Of a DNA stretch of 64,000 nucleotides, positions 9,600 to 19,400 are shown one piece after another. How positions within the stretch are numbered: position 1 is the first letter of the stretch; the number at the start of each line of letters is the position of its first letter. Origin of the DNA: Streptococcus iniae (GTDB lineage Bacteria; Bacillota; Bacilli; Lactobacillales; Streptococcaceae); contig NZ_CP132230.1 of assembly GCF_030732225.1 (NCBI RefSeq), forward strand, positions 1,578,001-1,642,000. The letters run 5' to 3'. Under the pieces are notes generated by a model that searched no databases, was not told the origin of the DNA, and saw only the letters and a list, made by a program, of their open reading frames with translations. Both the position numbers and the translations under genes were made by a program.

Positions 9600-10274
9600 A
9601 TGTGTCGCTGGCTGAATATGCCACGCTCAAGTTATTACTATCAAGCCGTGGAGTCAGTATCTGAAACGGAGTTTGAAGAAACTATTAAAAGAATTTTCCT
9701 CGAGAGCGAGTCCAGATACGGATCCAGAAAAATCAAAATATGCTTGAATAACGAAGGTATCACACTTTCACGGCGTCGGATTCGACGCATTATGAAGCGA
9801 CTCAATTTGGTTTCTGTTTATCAGAAAGCCACCTTCAAACCACATTCTAGAGGCAAGAATGAAGCCCCTATTCCCAACCACTTAGACAGGCAGTTTAAGC
9901 AAGAAAGACCACTACAAGCCTTAGTCACTGACTTAACCTATGTTCGTGTAGGCAATCGTTGGGCTTATGTTTGCCTCATCATTGACCTATACAACCGTGA
10001 AATCATCGGCCTGTCTCTTGGTTGGCACAAGACCGCTGAACTCGTTAAGCAAGCCATACAAAGCATCCCTTACGCCCTGACCAAAGTCAAGATGTTCCAT
10101 TCAGATCGTGGCAAAGAGTTTGATAATCAGTTAATTGATGAAATATTGGAAGCCTTTGGAATCACACGTTCGCTTAGTCAGGCTGGTTGTCCTTACGACA
10201 ATGCCGTAGCTGAAAGTACGTATCGTGCTTTCAGCTACGGCATTGTCGTAAGGACAACCAGCCTGACTAAGTGA
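9600..10274 (+). pseudogene. IS3-family OrfB, copy A, C-terminus replaced
   Basis: The DDE integrase core is present: TDLTYVRVGN (first Asp), MFHSDRGKEFDN (second Asp) and, 35 residues on, DNAVAES with the Glu. After residue about 209 the reading frame enters the inverted copy and codes for an unrelated tail (SYGIVVRTTSLTK). About 50 residues of the normal C-terminus are absent. The catalytic triad survives but the protein is probably non-functional. Confidence 0.8.
10173..10271. repeat. 44-bp perfect inverted repeat at IS3-IS3 junction
   Basis: The arms 10173-10216 and 10228-10271 are exact reverse complements, separated by 11 bases (TACGTATCGTG). Both encode the GCPYDNAVAES region of OrfB, one on each strand, so the two transposase genes collide and overlap here. 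The flanking halves are less similar than the arms, so the arms appear homogenised or are the site of the joining event. Confidence 0.95.
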
Positions 10275-10844
10275 GCGTTTGATATCAAAGGCTGTAAGCA
10301 CATCATCTATCAAGGCATTGTCGAACTCTTTTCCTCTGTCCGAATGGAATATCTTGACCTTGGTCAGAGCGTAAGGAATACTCTGAATCGCTTGTTTCAC
10401 CAGCTCTGCTGTCTTGTGCCAACCAACCGATAAGCCAATGATTTCACGGTTGTAGAGGTCCATAATGAAACAAACATAAGCCCAGCCATTACCGACACGA
10501 ACGTAGGTTAAGTCTGTCACTAAAGCTTTTAGAGGCTTTTCTTGATGAAATTGTCTGGCTAAGTGATTAGGAATAGCTACCTCATTCTTACCTTTTGAAT
10601 GTGGCTTGAAGACTGCTTTCTGATAAACAGATACTAAGTTGAGTCTGTGCATGATGCGACGAATCCGACGACGAGACCGCTGGATACCTTCATTTTCCAA
10701 ACATTTCTTGATTTTCCTAGCACCGTATCTGGCCTTACTTTCGAGAAAAATAGCTTTGATATTTTCTTCAAGTTCCGCTTCAGAGACTGGTTTAACAGTC
10801 TTGTAGTAATAGCTAGAACGAGGAATGTTCAACCAACGACACAT
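10225..10844 (-). pseudogene. IS3-family OrfB, copy B, C-terminus replaced
   Basis: Mirror of copy A: it begins MCRWLNIPRSSYYYKTVKPV, carries TDLTYVRVGNGWAYVC and IFHSDRGKEFDNALIDD and reaches DNAVAEST at the palindrome. The frame then continues into copy A's DNA to 10131 but with a foreign sequence. Differences from copy A (NALIDDVLTAFDIKRSL against NQLIDEILEAFGITRSL) show long separate histories. Confidence 0.8.
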
Positions 10845-10879
10845 AGCTGAAATGCTATATTTATCCTTATTAGCAGTGA

Positions 10880-11170
10880 TTACTTCTCTTTTCGTGCCAT
10901 AATCACTGCCGCTTGCTTTAGGATATCTAGCTGCATTTCGAGTTCTTTATTGCGTTTTCGGAGTTCAATCAGTTCACGCTGTTCATCTGTCAGATTATCA
11001 ATCGTTTTAAATGACCCAGTTGTTTTTGCCTGACGAACCCACTTATCGAAGGTTGATGGGGTTAACTCATATTCTTTGATAAGCTCACTTCGTTTCATCC
11101 CTGCATGGTGAAGGTCAACGATTTGTTGCTTAAAGTCATCAGTGAAGTGGCGACGTATTTTTCTAGACAT
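10880..11170 (-). CDS. IS3-family OrfA, copy B
   Basis: A 96-residue OrfA aligned with copy A throughout (SRKIRRHFTDDFKQQIVDLH, leucine zipper ELRKRNKELEMQLDILKQAA). AGGAG stands six bases before the ATG at 11170; the ATG one codon upstream is too close to it. Intact, but its partner OrfB is truncated. Confidence 0.85.
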   Translation of the reverse strand: MSRKIRRHFTDDFKQQIVDLHHAGMKRSELIKEYELTPSTFDKWVRQAKTTGSFKTIDNLTDEQRELIELRKRNKELEMQLDILKQAAVIMARKEK

Positions 11171-11238
11171 CATATTCTCCTATTTTCTTTAGTGTAGAAC
11201 ACTTTATAAATTCTGTCTAGTTTAGTGTAACCGATTCA

Positions 11239-11448
11239 GGAACATCATTTGATACGCTAACTCAAGAAGATATCAATCTAACCCTATCGCATATCAACAG
11301 CGTGAAAAGGCAGTCTCTAAACGGAAAGTCTGCTTATGAACTATTCTGCTTTACATATGGAGAAAATGTCGCCAGTCTACTTGGCATTACTAAAATTCCG
11401 GCAGCGAAAGTCTGCCAATCTCCGATACTCTTGAAAGACAAAATCTAA
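11239..11448 (+). pseudogene. IS30-family transposase, 3' fragment
   Basis: In frame from 11239 it reads GTSFDTLTQEDINLTLSHIN and, after SVKRQSLNGKSAYELFCFTY, ends in ILLKDKI before TAA at 11446. The segment 'DINLTLSHINSVKRQSLNGK' is the typical IS30 C-terminal helix (compare 'YLNNRPRKSLGYKTP' in others). It is the counterpart of the fragment at 8517-9206; the intervening third of the gene was lost when the IS3 pair became inserted. Confidence 0.8.
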
Positions 11449-11679
11449 TATAAAAATATAAATCTAATTCCCTCAAACGTCTCACACTAACTTCCACCAT
11501 AGCGGAACTTAATCTGAAACGCTTTCAGATGAGGAGGTTTTCTTGTACCCTTTTTTTGCGATTTTTAACTCTGAAAACCTATGAAATCAAGCATTATAAA
11601 AACCAACGGAAGAAGTCTGAGACGGATTTTCGTTGGTTTTTATTGGTTTTTATCAGACTAAATTCCATTTCTACTAGAG
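11449..11679. other. non-coding IS end remnants
   Basis: This stretch has no credible gene. It contains an IS30-like right end (CTCACACTAACTTCCACC near 11483, related to the inner sequence GGAAGTTAGTGTGAGA at 8458-8473) and a terminator-like hairpin, AAAAACCAACG at 11598-11608 with CGTTGGTTTTT at 11631-11641. Repeated GGAACTTA and GTCTGAGAC words suggest several overlaid IS30-type ends. The short reading frame over 11529-11789 has no protein-like features. Confidence 0.5.
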
Positions 11680-11718
11680 GTGGAACTTACTTTGAGAATT
11701 TAGCATATAATCAGATTT
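11680..11718. repeat. outer inverted repeat and direct repeat, right flank
   Basis: GTGGAACTTACTTTGAGAA at 11680-11698 is the complement of 8423-8441, and ATATAATCAGATTT at 11705-11718 repeats 8404-8417. Together they define the right limit of the inserted material, about 30 bases before the cold-shock gene terminator. Confidence 0.75.
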
Positions 11719-11746
11719 TGATAAAGAAGGATTTTCTGAAGCCAAC

Positions 11747-11770
11747 AAAAAAAGACACCCTAAGGTGTCC
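11747..11770 (-). terminator. terminator of cold-shock gene
   Basis: On the minus strand GACACC and GGTGTC (11754-11769, loop TTAG) form a six-pair stem followed by seven T residues. It directly follows the cspA-like gene. Confidence 0.85.
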
Positions 11771-11775
11771 AATAA

Positions 11776-11976
11776 TTACGCTTTTGTAATGTTAACCGCT
11801 TGAGGACCACGTTGGCCATCTTCGATATCAAACATAACTTTTTGTCCTTCGTCTAATGATTTGAAACCATCAGATTGGATTGCTGAGAAGTGAGCAAACA
11901 CATCTGGACCATTTTCTTGTGAAATAAAGCCAAAGCCTTTTTCTGCGTTAAACCATTTTACTGTACCTTGAGTCAT
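11776..11976 (-). CDS. cold-shock protein (CspA family)
   Basis: A 66-residue OB-fold protein with both RNA-binding motifs, KGFGFISQ (RNP1) and DVFAHF (RNP2), and full family length. Csp proteins melt RNA secondary structure at low temperature. The leader from the mapped-looking promoter (12076-12104) to the ATG is about 90 bases, consistent with the structured 5' leaders through which csp genes are regulated. GAGGTACATAAA precedes the start. It is monocistronic by the look of its own promoter and terminator. Confidence 0.95.
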   Translation of the reverse strand: MTQGTVKWFNAEKGFGFISQENGPDVFAHFSAIQSDGFKSLDEGQKVMFDIEDGQRGPQAVNITKA

Positions 11977-12075
11977 TTTATGTACCTCTTTTATATTATT
12001 TGCAAAAAAACTTCTGAGAGATAAAACATAGATGAATCTGATACTTTTACTCGGAAAAACTTATTTACATTACCT

Positions 12076-12104
12076 ACTATAACAGTAATAATGACATCTG
12101 TCAA
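12076..12104 (-). promoter_or_regulatory. promoter of cold-shock gene
   Basis: On the minus strand TTGACA (12099-12104) and TATAGT (12076-12081) are 17 bases apart, close to the sigma-A consensus. Transcription would start near 12069, leaving a leader of about 90 bases before the ATG at 11976. The promoter lies just before the end of the helicase gene (12114). Confidence 0.8.
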
Positions 12105-12113
12105 TGAAAAGTC

Positions 12114-15100
12114 TTAATTTATTCCTAAAATTTCTTTCATTTCTTCCACACTCATGCTTGCACGACTTTCATTACCATCAAGAACAGTGGTTACAAGGTT
12201 TCGCTTGTTTTCTTGGAGTTCTAGGATTTTTTCTTCTATCGTCCCTCTTGTAATGAGACGGTAGACTTCAACATTATCTTTTTGACCAATTCGGTGGGCA
12301 CGGCTAATGGCTTGCATTTCAACAGCAGGATTCCACCATAAATCAATAAGCACAACGGTATCAGCACCGGTTAAATTGAGTCCAACGCCACCAGCCTTTA
12401 AAGAAATAAGAAAGGCATCTTTTGATCCCGTGTTAAAGGCACGTGTCATTTCTTGCCGTTCATCAGCTGGCGTTGACCCTGTAATTTTGTAGCTGCTTAA
12501 ACCAAGTTTTAACATCTCTTTCTCAGCAATATCAAGCATTCCTCTGAATTGAGAAAATATCAAAGCCCTGTGACCATTTTCTTTGATTTGAACAAGTAAG
12601 GTTTGTAAACTGTCTAATTTTCCACTATCCCCTTTGTAGTCCATAAATAATGCTGGCGTATCACAAATTTGCCGCAAACGTGTAATGCCTGATAAAATTT
12701 CGATTTTTTGTCGATTGATTTGCGCATCCGATGAAAAACGTATCCGCTCTTGCATCTGACGTAATTGTGCTAAATAAATTGCTTTTTGACTTTCAGACAT
12801 TTCATTAGAATAGGTCATTTCAATCAAATCAGGCAATTCAGGAAGAACTTCTTCTTTTTTTCGACGTAAAACAAAGGGCTTGATATAGCGGGCAACCTCT
12901 TTGGCTTCCATTTTCATAAAATCTTTTTTGGCAGGTAATAAACCTGGTAAGACAATTTGGAAAATGGACCAAATTTCAAGCAATTTATTCTCAATTGGTG
13001 TTCCAGATAAGGCAAAGCAATTTTTTGCGCTAAATGCTCGTAAATTCTGAGCAATCTTGGTCTGAGCATTTTTAATCACTTGAGCTTCATCAAGAATCAA
13101 GTAGTCATAATGATGTTCTTGATAGGACTCAAAATCTTGTCTAAAAGAGGCATAACTGCTAATCGTTACTTGATGGCCTTGACTAATCAATTGATCTCTA
13201 ACTGTTTTTAAGCCGTAAGAAACAACGACATCAAGGCTTGGGGCAAATTTTTCAAACTCATCCGCCCAATTGTAGAGCAAACTTGACGGGCATAAGATTA
13301 AAATTTTAGAGTCTTTTGTTAATTTACTGCTTAAAAATGCTATGGTTTGAAGGGTTTTCCCCAAACCCATATCGTCAGCTAAAACTCCTCCAAATCCATA
13401 TTTATCCAATGATGATAACCATTTTATGCCATAGTACTGATAATCTCTAATGTTGGCAGCTATGTCAAGTTGTGGTAAGTCATAATTTTCTGGATGATTA
13501 AGGTTATCAACAAGCGCCTGTAGTTCTTCTGAAAAATGCACATTAGACATTTCTGAAAACAGTTGAGACATCTGCATAGCAGCAATCCCATCAAGTTGTA
13601 AATGACCATTGTGTAATTGTTTAGCCCTTAATTCCTGTAATGACTTACTGATTCGCAAGGTTTCATCATCAAAAACAACCAATTGGCCTTTTTTACTTAC
13701 AAAATAAGGATTGTTGGCAAAAAGAGCATCTAAAGCATCATCAATATCATTTTCAAAGACTTCTGAAAAATCAAATGAAATATCTAGTAAACTCCCTTTT
13801 TGGCTAATCTTAATTTGAGGAGCTTCAGAATAACGCATTTGCAGCAATTGTTCAGACAGATGAACAGACCCTATCTTTTCAAAATAAGGAATAGCTTTTG
13901 TAAAAAAATAATAAAGTTCATCTGAGTAATTAAGCTCTTTATAACTGTTAAAAACACCCTTAAAGCCATAATAAGCTAAAGCACGGTATATTTTCTCTTC
14001 TTTTTTGTAATGACTTGCAAAAGGCAAATGATCCAAACTTTGTTTGTCTTTAACGACAGTATCTCCATAATTAAAAACAAGTTGTGCCACGAGTTGTTTG
14101 TGATCTTTGATATCAAAATAAAAATCAGCCTCAAAATCTCGGATGGCAAAACTTTTAGGGGCACTAACCTTACCAACCTCACGAAAATCCAGCAAACTTG
14201 CTGCTAATTTTGCTTGATCATCTAAATCAAAATGAATGTGTTTAGCTAAATCAGATTCAATTGGAAGATTTCGAATAGCCCCTACAATTTTTCGCTGTTT
14301 CAAATTCAAATGGTAAAAAGTATCTTGAAACAAAAGGTATTCATTATCAAATAAAAATTGCACATTTTTTTCAGTGATAACAAGTTCAATGAATTTACGA
14401 TGAACGTGAACATCAAAAGAGAATAGTCCGGATTCCTCTGCTAAAGGTTTTACAAAAAGATGATGGTATTGTTGATTAACACCTTCAAAGGTGAAATCAT
14501 AGAGATCTGATAAAAGGTAAACCCCTTCTTCAAAAAAGCCTCCGGGTAAGTATAAATGTCTGGCATGATTTGGAAAAATAAAACTCTGATCTATCTTTTC
14601 ACCATCTGGTGAAATGCGCCATAAAAATTGGATTAAATCTTGACTGGCTTGGTCAAACCTTAGAAGAGATAGAACTTCATAATAATTTTTTCCAATTTGG
14701 TAATAACCTTCTTTTTTAACTTGATTTAAAAACCCCTTTATATCCCGAATGATATAAGACCGGTCATCTGGCAAGCGATTGATTTTCAAACTCCACCAAT
14801 AATCTCCAGAATAAGGACTTTTAGAGCCACTTGCTGAAATCCTGTATGAAACAGTATCATCTTCATTCATTTTTAAACCATCCAAAAAAAGGCTTCCAAA
14901 TGAGGTCATTTTTTCTGTTTCTGCCTTGTTCTCTGTTTGGCTGGCTAATTGTTGAGAAATAACTTTTCCTTCGTTGTTATTCTTTAAAAAATACTCCAAA
15001 GCGGCAATATGTTGACAGTATTTTTTACGGCCATAAAATTCACATTGACAAGAAATCGCACTATCGTCAATCCCATAAGAAAGTTTATGACCATCTACTT

Positions 15101-15203
15101 CAGCCTCAATGAGACCATCTTTTTCAGCTTCAATTACTACTAGACCTTGATTGTAAAGGTCTATTCCTTGATTTCTAACCCAACCTGGAATTAATCTCGC
15201 CAT
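12114..15203 (-). CDS. snf: SNF2-family DEAD/H helicase with SWIM zinc finger
   Basis: A 1029-residue protein. Residues 50-70 hold a SWIM finger with Cys52, Cys54, Cys63 and His65 (CQCEF...KKYCQHIA), followed by the bacterial SNF2-associated region, then a RecA-like core: motif I LADDMGLGKTLQTIAFL, motif II YLILDEAQVIKNAQ, motif III SGTPIENKLLEIWS, motif V LKAGGVGLNLTGADTV and motif VI QAISRAHRIGQ. This is an ATP-driven DNA translocase of the RapA/HepA-like group; its role in streptococci is unclear. ATG 15203 is followed by terminator 15301-15347 of der upstream, so it likely has its own promoter. Confidence 0.93.
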   Translation of the reverse strand: MARLIPGWVRNQGIDLYNQGLVVIEAEKDGLIEAEVDGHKLSYGIDDSAISCQCEFYGRKKYCQHIAALEYFLKNNNEGKVISQQLASQTENKAETEKMTSFGSLFLDGLKMNEDDTVSYRISASGSKSPYSGDYWWSLKINRLPDDRSYIIRDIKGFLNQVKKEGYYQIGKNYYEVLSLLRFDQASQDLIQFLWRISPDGEKIDQSFIFPNHARHLYLPGGFFEEGVYLLSDLYDFTFEGVNQQYHHLFVKPLAEESGLFSFDVHVHRKFIELVITEKNVQFLFDNEYLLFQDTFYHLNLKQRKIVGAIRNLPIESDLAKHIHFDLDDQAKLAASLLDFREVGKVSAPKSFAIRDFEADFYFDIKDHKQLVAQLVFNYGDTVVKDKQSLDHLPFASHYKKEEKIYRALAYYGFKGVFNSYKELNYSDELYYFFTKAIPYFEKIGSVHLSEQLLQMRYSEAPQIKISQKGSLLDISFDFSEVFENDIDDALDALFANNPYFVSKKGQLVVFDDETLRISKSLQELRAKQLHNGHLQLDGIAAMQMSQLFSEMSNVHFSEELQALVDNLNHPENYDLPQLDIAANIRDYQYYGIKWLSSLDKYGFGGVLADDMGLGKTLQTIAFLSSKLTKDSKILILCPSSLLYNWADEFEKFAPSLDVVVSYGLKTVRDQLISQGHQVTISSYASFRQDFESYQEHHYDYLILDEAQVIKNAQTKIAQNLRAFSAKNCFALSGTPIENKLLEIWSIFQIVLPGLLPAKKDFMKMEAKEVARYIKPFVLRRKKEEVLPELPDLIEMTYSNEMSESQKAIYLAQLRQMQERIRFSSDAQINRQKIEILSGITRLRQICDTPALFMDYKGDSGKLDSLQTLLVQIKENGHRALIFSQFRGMLDIAEKEMLKLGLSSYKITGSTPADERQEMTRAFNTGSKDAFLISLKAGGVGLNLTGADTVVLIDLWWNPAVEMQAISRAHRIGQKDNVEVYRLITRGTIEEKILELQENKRNLVTTVLDGNESRASMSVEEMKEILGIN

Positions 15204-15300
15204 ATTTCCCCCACCTTTTTGCTTATCTCTTAATTATAACAAAATTCAAATGAGAATACTCCTAAAAATCTAATGTCAAAACTAATTTTTTACTTAACAC

Positions 15301-15347
15301 AAAAAAAGCATGAAAAGCACTTTAGCTTTCCACACTCCCTTAATGCT
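15301..15347 (-). terminator. terminator after der
   Basis: On the minus strand AGCAT (15343-15347) and an inner stem GAAAGC with GCTTTTC are closed by ATGCT (15307-15311) and followed by seven T residues. It closes the nrdR-dnaB-dnaI-der transcript. Confidence 0.7.
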
Positions 15348-15360
15348 ATTTCTGCACAGA

Positions 15361-16671
15361 TTATTTCCGTTTGCGCGCAATAAGATGTATTGGTGTTCCT
15401 TCAAAGGTGAAGGCTGCTCTAATTTGGTTTTCTAAGAAACGTAAGTAAGAAAAATGCATTAATTCTTCTTCATTAACGAAGACAACAAAAGTTGGCGGTT
15501 TTACAGAAACTTGCGTTGCATAGAAAATTTTAAGACGCTTGCCTTTATCTGTCGGTGTTGGATTAATAGCAATGGCATCCATGATAACATCATTAAGGAC
15601 AGCAGATGGAATGCGTCTGTTTTGACTATCACTAATGCGTTTAATCATCTCAGGAAGCTTGTTCAAGCGTTGCTTGGTTACAGCTGATACAAAGATAATT
15701 GGAGCATATGCTAAGAACTGGAATTGATCACGGATATCTGCTTCCCAATTTGAAACAGTATGATTATCTTTTTCAAGAGTATCCCATTTATTAACGACAA
15801 TAATCATCCCCTTACCAGCTTCATGCGCAAAGCCAGCAATACGCTTATCGTATTCTCGAATCCCCTCTTCAGCGTTGATAACAAGTAAAACAACATCTGA
15901 GCGATCAATGGCACGCATGGCACGCATAACAGAATATTTCTCAGTATTTTCATAGACTTTCCCTGATTTACGCATACCTGCTGTATCAATCATGGTGTAT
16001 TCTTGCCCATCAGCATCTGTAAAATTAGTATCAATGGCATCACGAGTTGTACCAGCAACTGGACTGGCAATAACGCGGTCTTCACCTAAAATAGCATTGA
16101 TTAAACTAGATTTTCCAACATTAGGTCGTCCAATCAAACTAAATCGAATAATATCATCATTTTCTTCTGCTACTTCAACAGGTAAGTTTTCAACAATAGC
16201 ATCCAAAACATCCCCTGTACCAATACCATGAACAGATGATACCGGGAAAGGCTCACCCAAACCAAGTGAGTAAAAATCATAAATGTCATTACGCATCTCT
16301 GGGTTGTCGACTTTATTAACGGCTAGAATGACCGGCTTATTGGTACGGTATAAAATCCTTGAAACATACTCATCAGCATCTGTAATCCCTTCTTTACCAG
16401 AAACAACAAATACAATAACATCTGCTTCTTCCATTGCGATTTGTGCTTGGTGCTTAATTTGCTCCATAAATGGGGCATCAACATCATCAATACCACCAGT
16501 ATCAATCAATGAAAATTTACGATTGAGCCATTCTCCAGTTGTATAAATACGGTCACGGGTTACCCCTTCGACATCTTCAACAATGGAAATACGCTCCCCT
16601 GCAATTCGGTTAAATAGTGTGGACTTGCCAACATTAGGACGTCCAACAATGGCAACTGTAGGTAAAACCAT
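15361..16671 (-). CDS. der: ribosome-assembly GTPase Der (EngA)
   Basis: A 436-residue protein with two tandem GTPase domains: [12 protein letters not shown] near residue 10 with DTGGID and NKVD, and [12 protein letters not shown] near 183 with [10 protein letters not shown] and NKWD, then a KH-like C-terminal domain ending IHLIARKRK. Der is essential for 50S subunit maturation. Full length for the family. It is the last gene of the set after nrdR, dnaB and dnaI, 50 bases from dnaI. Confidence 0.97.
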   Translation of the reverse strand: MVLPTVAIVGRPNVGKSTLFNRIAGERISIVEDVEGVTRDRIYTTGEWLNRKFSLIDTGGIDDVDAPFMEQIKHQAQIAMEEADVIVFVVSGKEGITDADEYVSRILYRTNKPVILAVNKVDNPEMRNDIYDFYSLGLGEPFPVSSVHGIGTGDVLDAIVENLPVEVAEENDDIIRFSLIGRPNVGKSSLINAILGEDRVIASPVAGTTRDAIDTNFTDADGQEYTMIDTAGMRKSGKVYENTEKYSVMRAMRAIDRSDVVLLVINAEEGIREYDKRIAGFAHEAGKGMIIVVNKWDTLEKDNHTVSNWEADIRDQFQFLAYAPIIFVSAVTKQRLNKLPEMIKRISDSQNRRIPSAVLNDVIMDAIAINPTPTDKGKRLKIFYATQVSVKPPTFVVFVNEEELMHFSYLRFLENQIRAAFTFEGTPIHLIARKRK

Positions 16672-16721
16672 GATTCTCCTTTTACTTATCTTATCTCTTG
16701 ATAACTTGCTTTATCTTTAAA

Positions 16722-17624
16722 TTAACGGCGATTTGCGCCTTCTAAATGAAATTCACGCGCTAGATAACGCACACGTTCCATAACACGTTTGGCTTGCCAA
16801 GTTTCATCAGAACCTTTAATGTTTGCCCATTTTCTCTCTAAATCATCAAAACTATAGTTAGAGGTGAAGAAAGTCGGCAATTCTTCAAGCATGCGATATT
16901 GCAAAATAACTTGCAAAACTTCATCACGAACCCATGATGTTGCTTGTTCTGCACCAATATCATCTAAAATTAAGACAGGAACAGTTTTAACAGCATCAAT
17001 TTCTTCTTTAACTGAACCAGATGAAATGGCATTTTTAACATCAATTGTGAAACTTGGGAAATGTAATAGTGTTGTCGACACTCCCTTTTTCTCAGATAAC
17101 TCTCTTGCCATAGCAGCCATGAGGTATGATTTCCCAATTCCCATATCCCCGTATAAATAGAGGCCTTTTTGTTCTAGTGACGGATAAGCTTCAACAAAAT
17201 CAATGATTTCTGATAGCACAGCCATACGGCTTTGATTGGTAATGTCAAAGTCTGACATTTTGATATGACGGTATGATTTAGGAAGATTGACCAAATTAAT
17301 CCGATCTGAAATTTCTGCCTTTTTCTTGGCCTCGATTAACTCCCGTGTTTCACGGTAAGACACATCAGCATACCCTTCATTCATCACTAAAATCGGAGCA
17401 TAGCCCTTAGCAATATAAGATGGATCTGAATTGTTATACTTCTGACGCTCTAACAAAAACTGATTGAACTTCGATAAACTCAAATTAATGGTCTCTTGAG
17501 ACAAATCATGTGATTGAATAAAGGCAGCAATCTCAGAATCTGAAAGGATTGTTTGAATCAAAGCTTCAGAATTCACATGCCTTTGCTGGTTCAGTTTAGA
17601 TATGGTTTCACCAATTTTTTCCAT
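16722..17624 (-). CDS. dnaI: primosomal protein / helicase loader DnaI
   Basis: Three hundred residues: an N-terminal DnaB-type helicase-binding region, then an AAA+ ATPase domain with Walker A LYGDMGIGKSYLMAAMARE, Walker B VLILDDIGAEQ, sensor 1 PTFFTSNY and an Arg-rich end (RVMERVRYLAREF). It loads the replicative helicase with DnaB and DnaD. It begins one base after the dnaB stop codon, so the two are translationally coupled. Complete. Confidence 0.95.
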   Translation of the reverse strand: MEKIGETISKLNQQRHVNSEALIQTILSDSEIAAFIQSHDLSQETINLSLSKFNQFLLERQKYNNSDPSYIAKGYAPILVMNEGYADVSYRETRELIEAKKKAEISDRINLVNLPKSYRHIKMSDFDITNQSRMAVLSEIIDFVEAYPSLEQKGLYLYGDMGIGKSYLMAAMARELSEKKGVSTTLLHFPSFTIDVKNAISSGSVKEEIDAVKTVPVLILDDIGAEQATSWVRDEVLQVILQYRMLEELPTFFTSNYSFDDLERKWANIKGSDETWQAKRVMERVRYLAREFHLEGANRR

Positions 17625-18812
17625 CTATTCACCACCTTTTTTAAGTTTATTTAAGCGTTCCAAAGCTTCTTTTTTGAAATGGTCCATTCTAGCTTGGTCC
17701 TCAGCACTAGTTTCTTCCTGATAATTAGGATTACTCCACGTTGGGACATTTGAAGCTTTACTTTTAGCTTTGGTTGTCTTTGATTCCTGACGATCAGCAA
17801 AAGCACGCATTTTCAAAATAGCATCTTCAGCATAGTTAACCCCTTGATAAGCAAAATCATTTGCAATTTTTGTAATATAAGTCTTTTGCAAATTTGCCGT
17901 GTTGGTCTTACTAAAAGTATACATGACCATCACATTAATGACTTCATCAAGAAAATCCATCTGAGCCAGACGAGTTAAAATATCTCTTTCATCTTTTGTG
18001 ACCCTTGCACGTCTTGCTTGTTTTATTTTTTCTAAAAATTGCAGAGCTGTCGAGCTTTTAGCTTCCTTAATGAGGGCTTGTTCTGGTGCAGTAAATTCTG
18101 ACTGAGCTGCGCTAGTAGAATCAGCTTGCTTCTTTAACAAAATACGTTTCGGAGCAATTTTACCATTAATAGCCGTTTCCTTTGCAAGACGATAAGTATC
18201 AAACCATGTCATGTCAAACTGTTCTGACAAACTATAAAGAGAAATCACATCTTCTTGCTCATTTTGAAATTGTAAACCATCACGGTTCATCAAATTTCGG
18301 AAACTGTCCAAATCAAATTGAACCCCTTGCTTTTTCCCTTGACTGACCTGGCTTGGTTGTTTATCTATAACCGTACCATAGACATCTGAGAAACGTTTTG
18401 AAATATTTCTTGCTTCTTTAGGAATGCTGACAAGCAATTGAGAAATTGCAAGATCACCAATTTTTTGCTCTAAAAGGCGATAATAGACGGGATTAGCCAA
18501 AAACACATCATTGTCAAGGGTTGGTTGCAACTTAATCAAATAAAAATCTGGCAATTGGTAAAAAACCAGCAATTCCATCGCAGTCAATTGAACCAAAGCC
18601 TCTTCAAGTCTAGGCATCCCAATCTGCAAGTGATTTAAAATCTCACTAAATTTATGGCCTCTTCTGCCATCATCAAAAAAACTAGTCAAATATTGATAAA
18701 CCGACACAGCATCACTTCCGATGATTGGAAGATAGAGTTGAATTAAATTATTGGAATTGCAGATGATTTTATTATGCTGAACATAATAAAACTCATTAAT
18801 GGGTTTCATCAT
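17625..18812 (-). CDS. dnaB: replication initiation / membrane attachment protein DnaB
   Basis: A 395-residue DnaB of the Firmicutes type (not the helicase). The N-terminal winged-helix DDBH1 region ([22 protein letters not shown]) and a DDBH2 domain around 290-330 ([22 protein letters not shown]) match the family; the end is charged and disordered ([14 protein letters not shown]). It takes part in helicase loading at oriC and restart. The start ATG at 18812 overlaps the end of nrdR by 17 bases; a second ATG directly follows. Confidence 0.92.
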   Translation of the reverse strand: MMKPINEFYYVQHNKIICNSNNLIQLYLPIIGSDAVSVYQYLTSFFDDGRRGHKFSEILNHLQIGMPRLEEALVQLTAMELLVFYQLPDFYLIKLQPTLDNDVFLANPVYYRLLEQKIGDLAISQLLVSIPKEARNISKRFSDVYGTVIDKQPSQVSQGKKQGVQFDLDSFRNLMNRDGLQFQNEQEDVISLYSLSEQFDMTWFDTYRLAKETAINGKIAPKRILLKKQADSTSAAQSEFTAPEQALIKEAKSSTALQFLEKIKQARRARVTKDERDILTRLAQMDFLDEVINVMVMYTFSKTNTANLQKTYITKIANDFAYQGVNYAEDAILKMRAFADRQESKTTKAKSKASNVPTWSNPNYQEETSAEDQARMDHFKKEALERLNKLKKGGE

Positions 18813-19290
18813 TCACACTACTCTTCTTTTTTGCTCTAACGCGTGTTGTGATTTGTTGGAGTAATTCCTCAATCTCATCAACATCTTTAAAACTCTTATA
18901 GACACTTGCAAAGCGAACATACGTGATTTCATCAAGCTCAGCTAGACCTTCCATAACGAGATTTCCAATTGCAGTGCTAGGTACTTCATTTTCATAATCC
19001 GCCCTGACCTTTTGTTCAATGCGCGAAATAAGCGTTTCAATATCAGTACTTGACACAGGTCTTTTTTGTGCACTTTGAACAACACCATTAAGAATTTTAT
19101 CTCTTGAAAATTGTTCACGCGTACCATCTTTTTTGATAACTAATAATGGGAGTTCTTCTAAGCGTTCAAAGGTTGTAAAACGTGTATGACACTCTTCACA
19201 TTCTCGTCGACGTCTGATAGTATTTCCATCTTCTGCCTGTCGACTATCAACAACACTTGATTTATTATTATTACATTTCGGACAACGCAC
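18796..19290 (-). CDS. nrdR: transcriptional repressor NrdR
   Basis: A 164-residue NrdR: a zinc ribbon with Cys3, Cys6, Cys31 and Cys34 (RCPKC and CEECHTRF), then an ATP-cone domain starting [20 protein letters not shown]. It senses ATP/dATP and represses ribonucleotide reductase genes. The length is that of the family. It begins the nrdR-dnaB-dnaI-der operon and lies downstream of covS, from which a terminator at 19401-19428 separates it. Confidence 0.96.
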   Translation of the reverse strand: MRCPKCNNNKSSVVDSRQAEDGNTIRRRRECEECHTRFTTFERLEELPLLVIKKDGTREQFSRDKILNGVVQSAQKRPVSSTDIETLISRIEQKVRADYENEVPSTAIGNLVMEGLAELDEITYVRFASVYKSFKDVDEIEELLQQITTRVRAKKKSSVNDETH

Positions 19291-19400
19291 GCAAACACCC
19301 CAATTCTATCAAAATAATCTAGTACTCTATTTTATCATATTATCAGCTATAACAAAAGGATATTCCTTTTAGATTCCTTATTATATTTTTGTAACGAAAA

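Larger units (their letters stand above)
9204..11238. mobile_element. compound of two IS3-family copies joined tail to tail
   Basis: Both outer ends carry the same terminal sequence read inward (TGAATAGGTTACACTAAACT at 9204 and TGAATCGGTTACACTAAACT read from 11238), giving 5'-TG...CA-3' limits. Each half has an orfA and an orfB reading toward the middle, and both orfB genes lose their last part at a central palindrome (10173-10271). The halves are related but clearly diverged in protein sequence, so they are two separate copies, not a recent duplication. No matching target duplication flanks it (GTC on the left, GGA on the right), as expected if a deletion removed the middle of the IS30 gene. 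Confidence 0.85.

Noticed and set aside
9541-9600. Canonical A AAA AAG slip in IS3 copy A
   Set aside because: The codons there are CAA AAA GGG, so the heptamer phase is wrong, though the -1 frame is open.
10131-10224. Extension of copy B OrfB into copy A
   Set aside because: The frame continues by chance through the palindrome; the coded residues do not match OrfB.
11529-11789. 86-codon frame right of the IS nest
   Set aside because: It runs through a terminator-like hairpin and IS end repeats and has no recognisable sequence.
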